Source: Papilionanthe hookeriana x Papilionanthe teres (lineage: Eukaryota > Streptophyta > Magnoliopsida > Asparagales > Orchidaceae). Taken from it: DNA of 64,000 nucleotides. Where the stretch lies: positions 69,848,783 through 69,912,782 of the forward strand of contig CM040427.1 in NCBI GenBank assembly GCA_022702705.1, in the 5' to 3' direction. The translations under genes were made by a program, and so were the position numbers. The notes under the pieces were generated by a model. That model was not told the origin of the DNA and searched no databases. It was given only the letters and a program-made list of their open reading frames with translations. Shown one piece after another: positions 11,901-24,450 of this stretch (positions within the stretch are counted from its first letter, which is position 1; every line of letters starts with the position of its first letter).

Positions 11901-13189
11901 AATATTAATCTATTTTGAGTTTATCCAGAAAGTGATTATAATCAGTTTTTAATTCTTTGTTGTTTCTCCCATTTTTTAAACAAAGTTGATTAGGATTTTA
12001 ACAAACAAATTACAAATAAAAAAATAAAAAAAATCCATATTTATCCTTGAGTATATGGAGCTGAGTAGGAGTTCTTTTTATATACTGAAGCTTATCTCTA
12101 AATCCTATTGACCTTCAAGAGAGAAGAGGGGAGAATATGGTAAAGGGTAGACTGAAGAGAACAAAAAATAACTAGAAGATGAAGAGATAGAGCACAGTAT
12201 AGTAGCAGCCAGAAGGGAATGCAGATATGGGAGGATAAGCGCTGTTGAAGAGAAGAAAATGGAATAAATAATGATGAGAGAGAGACACATAATTATGCAA
12301 GATTATATTGGCCTAATTATTGGCAAAAGAGGAGAACAAGGTATACAATCATGGGGGCATATTCTTATTGATGAGAGAGACACATAATGATTCAAAGCAT
12401 GCATATAATTATATTGCAAAACATATAATATCAAGTTAATTTAGTAAATAATCATTGAATATCCTAAGAAGCAAGATTTGATAAAAGTATCAAGTGGATG
12501 CTCTCATAAGGTAATGGACTCAAGGTGAAAAATAGAACAACAATCTCTCTATGAATGAAGTGACAATCTGTCTCAGTGTATGTATTTTCTCATGATAGAT
12601 GTCATTTGGGTAATCTCATTATAAATACCACAATGTATAGCAAATTGAGAGAATATCATGATCTCTACATACTTTAGAAAGTAACCAATGAAGAAAAATA
12701 ACTCACCCACCAGGTGCTCAAGTAGGAATAGAACCTAATAATAATTTTTTTTATCAATAGGCTTTCAAGCTCATAACATCATAGTAACCAATAACTATAG
12801 CTAAAAATGTGAGAGTGCAAGAGTTCAAAAGAAAGAGTAAGTCGCTCATGAAATTCTTTTTTTGAAGAATAGTGATAATGCAAGCCAAGCAAGTTGAAGC
12901 TAGAGAATGTCTGATGTAATGCATGTAAAATGTAGTATTTAATAATGAAATAAGCTAATCCTCTAACCAATTATTGATGTAGTATGGTATATAATAATGA
13001 TGTACCATCAACTGAGTTGATAGAACAAAACATTTTAGAAAGAAAAGAAAAGTAAGTAACATTGGAATCGAGGACAATAGCTAGCATAGTGGAGAAGATT
13101 AAAAAAGAATTTTGATATGTAAAATTAGCATAATTAGTCAATGTTAGATATAAAATCATATGTTATATATATAAAAGAATGATCGACAG
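11901..13189. other. Intergenic DNA, nothing recognised
   Basis: Short open frames at 12105-12290, 12779-12970 and 12971-13159 on the minus strand have no domain, no splice context and low-complexity translations. I see no gene here. Confidence 0.4.
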
Positions 13190-13352
13190 TCGCAGACTGC
13201 CGATCAACCTCTATAGGTTGAACTGATTGAGGAGCAGACCCCCTTCCAGTCTTATGTGCTATTTATACCCTTCCGTAATGAGTGAGATTCAAACCTCTGA
13301 CCTGAGTGATTTACGCCAACGGCCGCAACCAATGAGCCAAGGCTCGCTCATG
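13190..13352 (-). mobile_element. tRNA-derived SINE (second copy, different subfamily)
   Basis: On the minus strand, GCCTTGGCTCATTGG (A-box-like, 13329-13343) and GGTTTGAATC (B box, 13286-13295) are spaced as in the SINE at 9426-9626, followed by a similar body. A (CA)/(GC) microsatellite adjoins the 5' side (13352-13378). A clear TSD was not found. Confidence 0.6.
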
Positions 13353-13849
13353 CGCGCGCACACACACATATGTGTGTGTAAAGAGCCCAAAAAAAAGGGA
13401 GAAAGATTCTCATAAGTGATCAAAAAAATATTTAAGTTGAATAAAAACCTAACATTCATTATACCAACGTACACTCTTTATGCATGAGGATCACAATTAG
13501 TGGTATATGATATGAGTTAGGATAGCTTTGGTGAAGTTAGTCTTTTAGTTGATATGCTACTTAATTAAAAAAGTAAATAAGTTTCAAGCAGAATTTTTGT
13601 CAATACACAATTATGACTTTGCCACATTCCCCCTCCTCCCTCCTCCCGATGATTATTGTGGTGCGCTATAGAAATTTAGCTACGGTAATAACATAAAAAC
13701 TGTAGATAATATATCTACTAACGATTTAGTGATTGCTAAATTGACGTAACAAAAATGTTTGTTGGTAATAAAATTATCGACGGATTTAATGACGGTGTGC
13801 ATTAACCGATGGACATCCGACATACCATAACTGTACCTGGAGATCTAAA

Positions 13850-14065
13850 AACACGTCATGTTTAACCATGGCTTGACCATCGATTATATAACCGACGCAT
13901 ATGTCCGTAAGAAATGTGTTGCACTTTGTTGGAAATGTGTGTGTTTATGTTAGTAAAACATGTCATGTTTAAATGTAGTTTGATCGACGGTTATCTAATT
14001 GACGCATTTGTTCGTAGGAAAAGTGTTTTACTTCCGTCAGAAAAGTGTCGCAGTTCTATAGGTAA
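13850..14065. repeat. Tandem ~107-bp subterminal repeats beside a CACTA remnant
   Basis: Two units share 'aacaYgtcatgttt', then a 'gaYcgaYggttat...gacgcat.tgt.cgta.gaaa.gtgtt' pattern, about 107 nt apart. Further 'accgtcggttaac' and 'gatcgacgg'-type words continue to about 14200. Dense CCGACG/CGTCGG-type subterminal repeats are common in plant CACTA elements, and a CACTA-like coding remnant lies next door on the minus strand. Confidence 0.45.
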
Positions 14066-14461
14066 TATGTCGTATGACCGTCGGTTAACTGTGGGAATTT
14101 ATCGATGATTTTATTTGTTGCAAAAGTACAACACTTTGTTTAGATGTGACTTGTTCAATAGACCAGCAAAAAATCGTCAGCATATAATCAAGTGGTCATA
14201 AAACTGTCGGTAAGCCATAAAAAATTTGTACCATAAAAAAAAAATAAAGCTCTCTTTCAACACTACAATCAACGCACCTGCAATTGTAACAATGCGATCA
14301 AAACACAGTACAACATAACAAAACTATTTAACGCATAAATCATATACATAATTAAAAGAAAAAGAATTAAATTAAACCAAATGAAATGTACAACTGTACA
14401 ATAAAAATAATGTTCGCTAACAATAAATTTTTTAACATACAAAAAAACAAAAAATAATCCC

Positions 14462-15180
14462 TTACTCATCCTCGTCAGCTTCATGTGTCCTCTCCTCTTC
14501 AGCATCATCTTCATCCTCATCTTGAACTAACACCTTCCTTTTCCACAATTCAAAACGCAGCAACGCTTCGATCTCTACCCTCATCTCTGAGCTCAAGGAG
14601 GCTACCTGGGCAGCAATCTCAGCACTAACCTGACGATACATCTTCTCCTTCTGTGCAGTGGAATTAGATGCACCATATGTGCTAGAGGTAGGGCAGACAT
14701 CATAGGCCAGTGCCTGGGAACCCGTAGACCTCGCCCTTATTTTTCCCGTCAATATCCTCCCTTTAGAGGTCGCACTCAGAATGATCGTGAGATGTGCCTG
14801 AACCACAATCTGACAGCTGAGATTAGTTATTCTTGAGCCTTTCGATGGCCTCCTAAAGAACAGTGATAAGAGAAAGTGAGACTAGATAAATTTTGATAGT
14901 TATTTTAATTTTATACTCATTAATCTTGTGAATTACCTAGATCACCTGAGATCTTTTATCCACCCAGGATTGATCTGACTGCCGTGTGCGCTTATATAAC
15001 TCTGCAACACTTGACTTCCATTCTTTTCCGTATTTGTCAGTGTAAAAGAATAATTGGTATAAATTTAATGTAAAATAAGATTTATGCAAAAAGGATAATA
15101 CCTACCAGCCTCCTTTTTTACTCCGTATGTGGGAGCACTCCACCGGTGTGCTTCGAGGCCCCCATGCACCCACAGTTAGA
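14462..15180 (-). pseudogene. CACTA (En/Spm-type) transposon ORF remnant
   Basis: The upstream part (about 15180-14940) translates in pieces, ending with WKSSVAELYKRTRQSDQSWV. This resembles the plant En/Spm second-ORF family (…ELY.RTH....D.SWVD.R…). The downstream open frame 14806-14462 encodes 114 residues: GRILTGKIRA...GSQALAYD, then a helical stretch EKMYRQVSAEIAAQVASLSS and an acidic tail (DEDEDDAEEE). An intron or a frame break separates the two. No TNP2 transposase was seen, so it is at best a partial gene. This is inference from motif resemblance. Confidence 0.5.
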
Positions 15181-15276
15181 ACAGGGATTCTTTGCCTACT
15201 CCCACTTCCTCTTATACTCGAGAGAGTGTCATTCCATGAGTAGTGCGACAAACACAATCTTGTCGAGCCATAAGGC

Positions 15277-17100
15277 TCACCCAGGTTTCGTGATCATTAG
15301 TCACTTCTAAAATTTGATGATTTTGGTGATTTACCGTAATTTTTTTGTTAATATTTTGTTGTGATCGCTATTGGTGAATTATTTATGTGTTGATAAAGAA
15401 TATGTTTTGAATAGCTTTTTTTTCTTTTTCTATCATTTTTATCTCACTTAAATCTCATTTTAATCCTTCTATACAAAAATTACCCAAAATTATCTATAAG
15501 TATACTAATATGCATGTTAACTTGTGTTTATTGCATATTTTATAATCATATGACACTTGCGAAATGAATTTTTTTCATGTTGTGCAGATTACAAAGTTTA
15601 AGTCACTTCTAAGGAGAAAAATAGGTGAATTGGGAGCCAATAAGTGAAAACTTAATTGGGTGCACCCGCTCTAGAGATGGAGTGTGCTCGCCCCCACTTG
15701 GCAGAGCAGAGCACACTCACATTGTGTCATCATGCACTTGTGCCACAACTGCCTTTAGCAAAGTCACAAGACAGAGCAGGTGAAATATTCATTCCATGAG
15801 TACAACACGACAATGTCAGATCCCAATGGTCCTTCATCGAAGGCCCAATGCTCTCGCGTCCATAACATGACTCAAGATTAGCATGCCCTCTCCCATTACA
15901 TGGTGCACCTGCGCTCACTCCACTAAAAGATAGTGCGCCTTATGTCGCCTATCCGAAGCACCCATGCTGGACCCATTCCAAAACATGATGCTGCACTAGA
16001 AATGGGAGCGAGTGTGCCTCATACATAGATTTCAATTATGGGAAGATTTATTGCCTTTTGAAGATCCCTACCTATAAATACATTTATTTAATCGATAGGA
16101 TGCATCTTTAGATGGTTGGATGCTAGATTATCTTGGAGAGAAGAGTTCCTTTGAGTGTTAGAGGTTTCTCTCTTCCTTCTTGGAGGGATAAGCCCTTAGG
16201 GTGGTTTTGTTTGTGTTTTCTTAGTGTTTTTGAGAGAGAGTTTGTGAGACAGGGATTGTGGTTGGTGTGAGAGATAAATCTTGGAGTGTATCCATTTATG
16301 GCGAGGATCACCGCTTGTGCGAAGAGAAAAAACTAGTAGTATATTTTTATTTTCAGATGTGTTTGTTTTCAATGATTTCAATTACTCACTTTTGGTTTTT
16401 ATCTCACATGTCTCGTAGTTAAGTTTCCTTCATGCTTCTGTGATATAAGGATGGTTGTTTTTCATGGTTTTCTTGCATGTGATTTCCCCGCAATGCTTTT
16501 TCTTGCTTATCATGCATGCAAATTACGTTGTTAGGTTAAATTTCTGAACTTAGTTTACTCTTGATTTCCCATGAGGTCTTCTACCCATTGCATAGTGGAA
16601 TGACTAAGTTAACTCATAAAAACCTAGTGAAATAGGCATAATTTTATTAGGGTTATTCAACCTAAAGAGGGGATTTGAAATGTCCTAGGAATATTGCATG
16701 GTTAAGCTCTGCTTAACTGTAATATGATTTTCAGTACTTCTTCTGACATAATCATAGGCTTAAAAAACTATTATCTCCAGTTGGCAACTAACACACAAGG
16801 TTAGTCCTAGAAAAACCATGAAAACATATTACACATGAATAACATAAGCATGAGTCTCTTACAATATGAAGGACTCTCCAACATCATGCTTCTAGTTATT
16901 CTTGATCTTGTTATTTGATTTACTTACTATTTTTCTTAGCATTGTAGGATTTAATTCTTGCCTTTGTGATCTCGTCAAACTAGGTTCAGTAGGTTAGTAA
17001 ACCAGATATTCTTCTGTCTGAATCAATCTTAACATTTTCCTTGTGGAATCAACATGGACTTGAAAAAATTTGTAATACTTGACACGTATACTTACATGCT
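15277..17100 (+). repeat. Possible LTR / retrotransposon 5' region
   Basis: A 'ctataaatac' TATA-like element near 16072-16081 is followed by ~1 kb of non-coding sequence with GAGAGA and TTTG-rich stretches, as in R/U5 of long plant LTRs. 'gtgtgctcgcccccac' and 'gcagagcacactcac' form inverted words near 15680-15720. I could not find TG...CA ends, a PBS or a partner LTR, so this is a weak call. Confidence 0.3.
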
Positions 17101-17644
17101 TCAACTACTTGCCTCACGACAACTTTTTGGCCATTGCCTACCTAATCGATTATGCATTTATTTAGTTAACCTAATCAACTTAAAAAAAATTAAAAAAAAT
17201 CTTTAGAATCGATATACATCTCATGTAGATTAATATTTATATAAAGTTTACCCTTTTATTTGTGTTTTTTTAATATCAAAATCTTTTTAAAAAATCAAGC
17301 TATATTTTCTATGCATTTTCCAATTTCTATTTTTCCACTTTCTATTTAAAAAATACAATTATATAAAAAAAAAAACTAAAACTTGGGATAATTATGATCA
17401 TTTTCAAGTATAATTTTAAAATTTTCATTCATAATTAAAAGTTGTTTAATTATGCATTTAATGGACTTAGTTGCCATTTCTTACTTAGTTACCGTACCAA
17501 AACCATTTTCAAAAACCACCATTCACTCTAATCATTTATATACATCATTTTAAAAATGTCCTAGACTTCTACATAAACATTCCTTGGCCACATTATATAG
17601 GTTTTAACCTTCGTTTGTAAGCATCAAATATGAGCATCTTTAAT

Positions 17645-17745
17645 ATATTCGTTTGTGTGTGTTTGTGTATGTGTGCACGTGCGTGTGTCTGTGTCCGTGT
17701 CTGTGTCTATGTCTGTGTTTATGTGTGCGTTTGTGTGTGTGTAGA
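17645..17745. repeat. Degenerate (TGTG/TGTC)n simple repeat
   Basis: About 100 nt of imperfect 'gtgtgtgtttgtgtatgtgtgcacgtgcgtgtgtc'-type sequence. Confidence 0.8.
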
Positions 17746-18239
17746 GGGGAGGTTGAGCCTCTGCAATCCCTATAAACTGGCATGTCAATGAATTATGAAA
17801 TGAAGTCCCTCCAATGCTTGCTATAATGTATTTTAGCTTATTACAAGAAAAAGTCGATGTGGTAGCTCACTAAGAGGTTTAGTGATGACAAACATGTACA
17901 AAAATTAAACAATACTTTCGGGGCGAATTCATATTAGTGGTTCCCAAACAAACATATCTCAAAATTTTATCAGATTATCTGATTATTATGGTCTATCATA
18001 CCTTAGAGTTGTTTTGAAGAAATGAATTCTTTATTATTGTTGTTGCTTTAGAAAAAGAAGATGCTATGAAAGTTTACCCATTGTTTGATCTTTGTGCTTT
18101 GCATCATTCATTCTCCACTCATCCTTTAAGATGTTACATATAATATTACTATTGTTATTACATTTAAACTTATTTATAAATTTGGATAAAGGCAACGAGT
18201 TGTTGTGCTCCGTTTGTTTTGGGTAATTAACTTAGTCAA
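17746..18239. other. Intergenic DNA, nothing recognised
   Basis: No coding or repeat signature recognised. Confidence 0.4.
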
Positions 18240-18685
18240 TCGGACTTATATGACAATCGCCAAATATCACACTTAGGCTCATAGTATTCATGTCGTGTTT
18301 GACTCATTAAGCAGCTTGTGTTTGAATAGTTCGTTAAGTAAACTAGCTAAGCAATAACAAAATTTTTGAGCTCGAATTAGAAATGAATCAAACACGAAAA
18401 ACCATTTATTTGTTTGTGTCCGACCCATTATGGCTCGAATTAAGAAATTATATATATTATTTATATAATAATATATTATGCATATTTATATCAATGTATA
18501 AATCATAATAGCTGTGTGGTCGTATGATTTTGTCTTCAATATATTGCGTTGATTTAATTCATGTTCTAATCCAACACCTTATGTCTATTTTTTCTAATTA
18601 ATTTAAATAAGTCAACCTCAGCCGAACATATCAAGCCACACATAAATATATTGTTCACGAGTAATTTTGAACAGTTGACTTGCTC
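18240..18685. mobile_element. Degenerate hAT-like MITE
   Basis: Words such as 'tcgtgtttgactcatt', 'gaatcaaacacgaaaaacc' and 'gttcacgagtaattttgaac' match the interior and ends of the complete hAT-like copies at 19564-20089 and 26478-27030. The termini are eroded and no TSD is seen. Confidence 0.4.
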
Positions 18686-18891
18686 AGGCCCGGCAGGAAA
18701 AAATTTTACATCAGAACTCCGTAGGTGCAGAGGAGAATAGTGGGGCGCCACGTGGCAAGTGGGCCCCGCCACCATACATTGTCATTTGCCAGTATATGGG
18801 ATGGTGGGGCCCACTTACCACGTGGCTCCCCGCCATTCGCTTCTGCATACACGCGGAATCGTGATGCAAAATTTTTTCCAGTTAAAGCCCT
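18686..18891. mobile_element. Foldback element, G+C-rich hairpin (family F1-like)
   Basis: Arms of about 90 nt pair across 18686-18775 and 18800-18891. The core words are GCCACGTGGCAAGTGGGCCC against GGGCCCACTTACCACGTGGC. The outer words 'ggaaaaaattttacatcag' and 'gatgcaaaattttttcc' recall the F1 termini. Compensating differences between the arms are visible. There is no ORF. Confidence 0.6.
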
Positions 18892-19555
18892 ATAATTACG
18901 TTACTGATTTAAATTATAAATATATTTAGAATTATTATTATTTATTAAGATTCATGAACCCTGCATGCAAGATATACCAAACCGAGTCATGGGGCCCACA
19001 ACTCGGCGATGACACGTGGCTAGCGTTTATCACGCGGTGGCCCCATACTCTTGGAAATCAACGAACACTTGGCCACTTCCCGCCAACAATCAGCCGGCAA
19101 AGCAAAATCTTATGCTGCGGACGTTGTTCATATTTCAGTTCGACTGACTTAAAAAGATTTGCTTTTGAAATGATCAAATAATCCACACGAATCTTAATGC
19201 TTATCAAAGGATTTAAAAGCTCTTGAATTAGAAAATACAAATCACCGCCAATGACCATATTTTCCCGCCCGACCGAGCGGTATTAATTTTTTAAGGAATT
19301 CTGTGGGAGATTTATACTTAAAAGTAATTTCTAAAAACTTTTGTCAAATTTACAAATATACCTCATAATTATAATATATATATCCAATAGCTAATTTTCA
19401 TATTTTATTGTTAATACTCTGATGTCTAAATACATCGTTAGAAAATATATATTTTACTTTTATAATTTTGATATGATATTGAAAATTTAATTTTATCATA
19501 AATTTGGAGATTTAAATAAGAATTATAAAAGGAATGAAAGAGGAAAAAATATTAG
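18892..19555. other. Intergenic DNA, nothing recognised
   Basis: The 75-residue open frame at 18954-19181 has no recognisable domain. Part of 19000-19130 is more GC-rich than its surroundings, but I see no gene. Confidence 0.4.
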
Positions 19556-19563
19556 GTGATGAC

Positions 19564-19857
19564 TAGGGGTGTAACTGAGGCTTAGCTTGTGTCCGGCTCG
19601 TTTATATTTCGAGCCCAAAAAATATGTTCGTGTTCGGCTCGTTTGCTTAACAAGCCGAACACGAGCTATGCGAGAAAAAAAGAGTCGTTTTGACAATCAT
19701 AATCACGTAAGCATAAGATATTAAAGATTGAGGCAAGATTTATGAATTATAATTTATTTTAAAACATCATTTGAATCTAATACTTTTTAAGTATATTTAC
19801 TTAATTAATAACTTCAATTGATTATAAATCTTTTAAATTTTTTAAAAATACTACTCA

Positions 19858-19924
<67 letters not shown>

Positions 19925-20089
19925 GAGGAATAAGTATTTCGAGCTAAAACGAGTAGAACAAGAACGAACAAATCTTTGTTTGTGTTCGGTTATTTAAGAC
20001 TTGTTAACTTAGAGAACGAGCCAAACACGAGCTTCTTAACGAGTCGAACATGAGTTGTTCACGAACAACGAGGCATTTTGACAGCCCTA
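19564..20089. mobile_element. hAT-like MITE with perfect 8-bp TSD
   Basis: It begins TAGGGGTGTAACTGAGG and ends TTTTGACAGCCCTA. It is flanked by identical GTGATGAC at 19556-19563 and 20090-20097. The interior carries 'gttcgtgttcggctcgttt' words and their inverses and has no ORF. This is the best-defined member of the family in the window. Confidence 0.85.
19859..19919. repeat. (AT)n microsatellite inside the hAT-like MITE
   Basis: About 60 nt of uninterrupted TA dinucleotides. Confidence 0.95.
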
Positions 20090-20335
20090 GTGATGACTCC
20101 GAATGCATCTGGAGTTTAATGATGAGTGCCACGTGCAAGTGGACCCCATTAATTTTAACACTGACCAATGCCAATGTATTGCTGTGAGATTCACTTGACA
20201 CGTGATACCCTGCCACCAGAATTCGGATGAAAATTAATTCCCAAATCCCGACCTAATATTTTTTTCAAAAGAGATGGTCGGATTTGTAAATAATAATGTT
20301 TTAGGTGTTGTATTGGGTATGTAATGATAGCCGCC

Positions 20336-20342
20336 TATTTAT
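20336..20342 (+). promoter_or_regulatory. Possible TATA-like element of the BAC2-like gene
   Basis: TATTTAT lies ~280 nt upstream of the start codon and is followed by a pyrimidine-rich, GC-richer leader (20343-20621) typical of a plant 5' UTR. The TSS cannot be placed from sequence alone. Confidence 0.25.
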
Positions 20343-20621
20343 CCGCCGCTGTCATCGTCTATCTTCCGCCACCCTCGCCCTCCCATACGCCGCACTAAAT
20401 CTGTCCGAATAAGACGACATAGAAAAACCAGAAACTTGCTCTACCCGAACTCTCAGTCTGCTTTTCGCAGAGTTTCAGTCCGAGAAGACTCTCCTTCCTC
20501 ATTACAGCATCACAAGAAATCTAAGCAGATAGCAGAAAGGCAGCTAAGGTGGGGAAGGGGGAGATTTCGTGCTATTGAGATCCAGGGTTTTGCCGCCTTG
20601 GAAGGGAATGTTGGATCGACG

Positions 20622-23600
20622 ATGGATTTCTGGCCGGAGTTCTTGGCGAGCAGCTGGGGAAAGGAGTTCGTGGCCGGAGGACTCGGAGGGATGGCTGGTG
20701 TTGTCGCCGGGTATCCATTCGATACGCTTCGAGTACGCATACAGCAGCCCGCCGCGCCGGGGACTGAGGTTCGCCGACCTTCCGCTACCGCACTGTTTCG
20801 ATCCATTCTGCGCTCCGAGGGTCCTGCTGCTTTCTATCGCGGCATGACGGCCCCCTTGGCTTCGGTTGCCTTCCAGGTGGGTTTCTTTGTTGGTGATTGA
20901 TTTGTGCTTTTTGTACTTGTGGAAAGCGATCGGAATCGGAGGCGTAGTGGATGATTGGGATTCCATGAAATGTGTTTTTCAAATCTCGATTGACTTGATC
21001 GCCTTGAAGAATCTTCGGGTCCTTTATCCATCGGTTTTATTTTTAATTTTCGATCAGGGAGTCTTCTAATATAATATTTAGGTTATTTTTTTAGTCCAAA
21101 ACAGCAGAAATAATCAAATAAGTAGTGTAGATTTGATGTATGGCCATCAAATTCAAATATTTCTAGATTTCATATGTGGGATTATTTTGAAGTGCAACAG
21201 AGTTCTTTTGATTTAATGATCCTCTGTACTGAAACTAACACTATAGTTAGGAGTTCAGGGAAGAAAAGAAAGGAATTGAGTTGAGACAAATAAAGAAGAA
21301 AGAAACAATCTCATTGTTTGATTAGGGGTTCAAATAAAGGAATGAATGAATATACATTTTAATGAATTTGACATACATAAAGGGCTGTGAATTTAGCTTG
21401 AAGACCATTAATTGCTAGAAAATTGATTTGAATTTTGGCTCGGATCGAAATAAATGAGTGGTGATATGAGCCAAAGTTTGGATCACAGCTCAACTCCAAA
21501 TCGGATCGTTAAGCATACATGTTAGAAAGGAAGATGCATATGCTCAGATTGAAAGAGAACAAATTTATATTCCTTTTTCAAATCAAGATTTATACTAATT
21601 TTTCTGGGTTCCATTTTATTTTCTTTTTCTAATAAACACAGTTTATTGATAATTTGATGATCTGCTGTATGATAAACAAATTCAAACTCTTTTTGATCTG
21701 TTGTGCGAGTTGATTCTTTGTGATTTTTTTTACCATTTTGATTTTCAAAAAATATCCTTAGATTTGATTCTCCTATTGATTGGAACCTCTTGAATTCTTT
21801 CAAATAGCTTACTTTTTGTTATTAAGATAAAGAATTGCATATAAATAATTCATTTTGCTTAATTAATCCATTTTTCCTGTAACCTGTAGGTACACATGGA
21901 GAAAGGAATCTATCCATACAAATAAAATAACAGGAACTGCTTCAACAGAATATAATAGAATTTCACAGTGATTTTTGAGTTATCATTATGATCCAGTGTG
22001 CTTAGATTCTCTAATAATTAGCCATTATAGGTTACACAGTAGGATATATCTTAGGTAGGGTTTCCAAAGTTGATAATGGTAGGAGGTTACAACTAAAAGA
22101 ACTATTCAGAGATAGAGACTAACCCAAGACTAGAAAAGGCTCTAAACAGCATAAAATAGTCAGCACATGCAAGGCTTCATATTCTTATTTCCATAACATA
22201 AGACTTGCTTAAGGGCATGTGTGTTCATTGGTTTGTGTTTGGTACATTGAGTTATTCAATTGAGCGGACTCAAGCTGCCCATCAAACTCTTCTTATTTTA
22301 TGACTTGTGATCAAAACAATTGTTAAAAAGAGAAACATGCCAAAGACTAGAAATGTAGAGCTAGAAATTGTAAAGGCCGTATTGCCGACTTATCACCGAT
22401 TTTTCAGAGTTTCCATAATTGCAATTTATGAAGGAGTTTAAAATAATTATAGGAAGCTTTGCATACATACCAGTCAATTCATATGTATTTATATATCTAA
22501 TGCCTAAACTTCAAATTTACTACAAGCCACTTTACCTATGCATGAAAAGGCGTATTTCACTTTTTAAAAGTTAAATTGGTGGTATTTTTGATGTGATATG
22601 GATGAATCAGGTGGTATAAATGTAACAAGTTTAGGACTTAGATATGAAGAAACAGAGGAATTGGGTGTTATGTATGTAAATGCCCTTACTTCTGTTGTAG
22701 TGCACCTATTCAATAAAGTTTCAAGGTTCACCCTTGAACCGTCCACTGTGATTTTGCTTTGATTTTTCTAAATTTTTTACTGGAACTGAAAGTTCGATAT
22801 AACATTTTTCCAACCATTTTTAGTCATGTTGTTGAGAATAACTATAATTTTGTGGTTTATGGTTTATTTCTCACGAGTTTTTATATCCAGGATAGTATGC
22901 ATTCGAAGTCTTGCATGATATTGATGTCCCAGTTTAACACACACATACACAGTTTAATCAATATCTTCCTATTGAATGCAGAATGCAATGGTTTTCCAAG
23001 TATACGCGGTGTTGTCAAGAGCTTGTGATTCGGACAAGAATAACGAACCTCCTTCCTACAAAAGCGTTGCACTCGGTGGCTTCGGAACTGGTGCCCTACA
23101 AAGTTTACTGCTAAGTCCCGTAGAACTGGTAAAGATCAAACTTCAACTGCAGACAATGGACCGCCGCCATCATCGCCGAGAGGATTCCGAGGGGCCATTG
23201 ACCCTTGCCAAGAGAATCATACAAAGCGAAGGCCTGCCTGGAATCTACCGAGGCTTCTCAATCACCATTCTCAGAGATGCTCCTGCTCACGGTGTTTACT
23301 TCTGGACTTACGAATATGCAAGGGAACTAATGCATCCCGGCTGTCGAAAGTGGGCCAATGAAAGCCTCGGCACAATGCTCCTTGCTGGAGGACTAGCCGG
23401 AGTTGCAAGCTGGGTGTGTTGTTATCCTTTGGATGTGGTGAAGTCCAGACTTCAGGCTCAGTCACAGCCAAGAGGAAGTCAGGCGCTGCCGAGATACGAT
23501 GGAATCGTCGATTGTTTTCGAAAGAGTGTCAGGGAAGAAGGCTATTCGGTGTTGTGGCGTGGATTAGGAACTGCGGTCACTAGAGCGTTTGTTGTCAATG

Positions 23601-23680
23601 GAGCCATATTTTCTTCTTATGAGTTGGCTCTGAGGTTCCTGGTTAATGGCAGCGAAAGAATTAGATTAGAGAAGAGCTGA
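20622..23680 (+). CDS. BAC2: Mitochondrial carrier, BAC2-like (basic amino acid/arginine transporter)
   Basis: It is spliced: exon 1 20622-20876 (85 codons), GT...AG intron 20877-22981, exon 2 22982-23680 (232 codons plus TGA). The 317-residue product is a normal length for the mitochondrial carrier family. All three carrier repeats keep their signature PX[D/E]XX[K/R]: P32-F-D-T-L-R37, P131-V-E-L-V-K136 and P234-L-D-V-V-K239. The family fold is six membrane helices in the inner mitochondrial membrane. The N terminus MDFWPEFLASSWGKEFVAGG and the stretches RDAPAHGVYFWTYEY and RAFVVNGAIF closely resemble, from memory, Arabidopsis BAC2, which exchanges arginine and related basic amino acids. The start is the first ATG of the frame; the open frame upstream begins with TTG only. 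Coding sequence is intact and more GC-rich than the flanks. The paralogue BAC1 or another basic amino-acid carrier is the main alternative. Confidence 0.93.
20877..22981 (+). other. Intron of the BAC2-like gene
   Basis: The donor is CAG|GTGGGT and the acceptor GAATGCAG|AATG. It joins codons in phase 0 (…SVAFQ | NAMVFQ…). It contains one F2 foldback MITE (22452-22687) and a fragment near 21430-21510 ('ggctcggatcgaaataaa') related to 27200-27340. Otherwise it is AT-rich and non-coding. The 21522-21803 minus-strand open frame is a chance ORF. Confidence 0.9.
22452..22687. mobile_element. Foldback MITE, family F2 (in BAC2 intron)
   Basis: The left arm is GGAAGCTTTGCATACATACC then ...AATTCATATGTATTTATATATCTAATGCCTAAACTTC. 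The inverse right arm ends GGGTGTTATGTATGTAAATG then CCCTT. It is homologous to 9734-9967. Confidence 0.65.
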
Positions 23681-24238
23681 GGAATAACAACAGAGGTGAT
23701 ATCAAACATTTCTTTGTGCTTGAACTTTCAACATGTCTCTTTCATTGAAAGAATATTCGCTTATTCAACTTATTTGCATATGCTAAATTTGCATCATAAT
23801 GTTATTTTATGAGATTAAAGATTGATTTTAAATGTTGTGTGTGATAAGCTCTGTTTGGACTGAGCAGTATTGAATCATGCTGATTGGTCACAGGTAATAT
23901 CATTTCTTATAAACATGGAAAAAAAAATTAGAAATATTAGTTTTGTCATTTAGAAAACAAAGATGGAGGTTAGATATGGAGAAAAGGACAATTTTTTTCT
24001 TTTTTTTCCCTTATTACTACAAGAGTTCAAATGAAAGTTTCCTCTTTTATCGGTCTGTTAAGCGGATCTGATCAAGAGAAAATTTGGTTCCATTAATATA
24101 ATGATCTTCCATTTAGAGATTTTATTAGTGGTCAATATCCAAGTTATATTTTTGCACAGCACATTCAAACCATTATTTTAAGGGTTCAAAAAACCTGAGC
24201 TTTTTTGTTTGCGCCACTTTTATGAGCGAGCGAATCAT
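23681..24238. other. 3' flank of the BAC2-like gene
   Basis: It is AT-rich. I see no canonical AATAAA close to the stop codon; near-variants such as AATGTT or AATAAC occur, so the polyadenylation site cannot be set. No other gene is seen. Confidence 0.4.
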
Positions 24239-24241
24239 TAA

Positions 24242-24450
24242 GGGTCTGTTTGGTGCAACTTGTGCGTTTTAGGATAAACAGTTTATCCTGAAACGCGGCC
24301 CTCGAGTCGACTGCAGGAGTCGACCCGCGGTCTGCGTTTAGTGTAAGAACTCGAACGAGGCAGGCAGCTTTTTCAAAAACGCGCGAACCAAACGATTAGG
24401 CGACGTTTTAAAAAATGTCACCGCACTTATAAGCTGTCCCAAACGGGCTC
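24242..24450. mobile_element. Tourist/Harbinger-like MITE with TAA target duplication
   Basis: The left end GGGTCTGTTTGGTGCAAC and the inverse of the right end, GAGCCCGTTTGGGACAGC, form imperfect TIRs. TAA flanks both sides (24239-24241 and 24451-24453). It is 209 nt with no ORF. The middle (24290-24335) is GC-rich and palindromic. Confidence 0.75.

Noticed and set aside
20436..20621. In-frame 62-residue N-terminal extension of the BAC2-like carrier
   Set aside because: The frame opens with TTG and contains no ATG before 20622. BAC2-type proteins begin with the MDFWPEF-like sequence found at 20622, and this carrier family generally lacks a long presequence.
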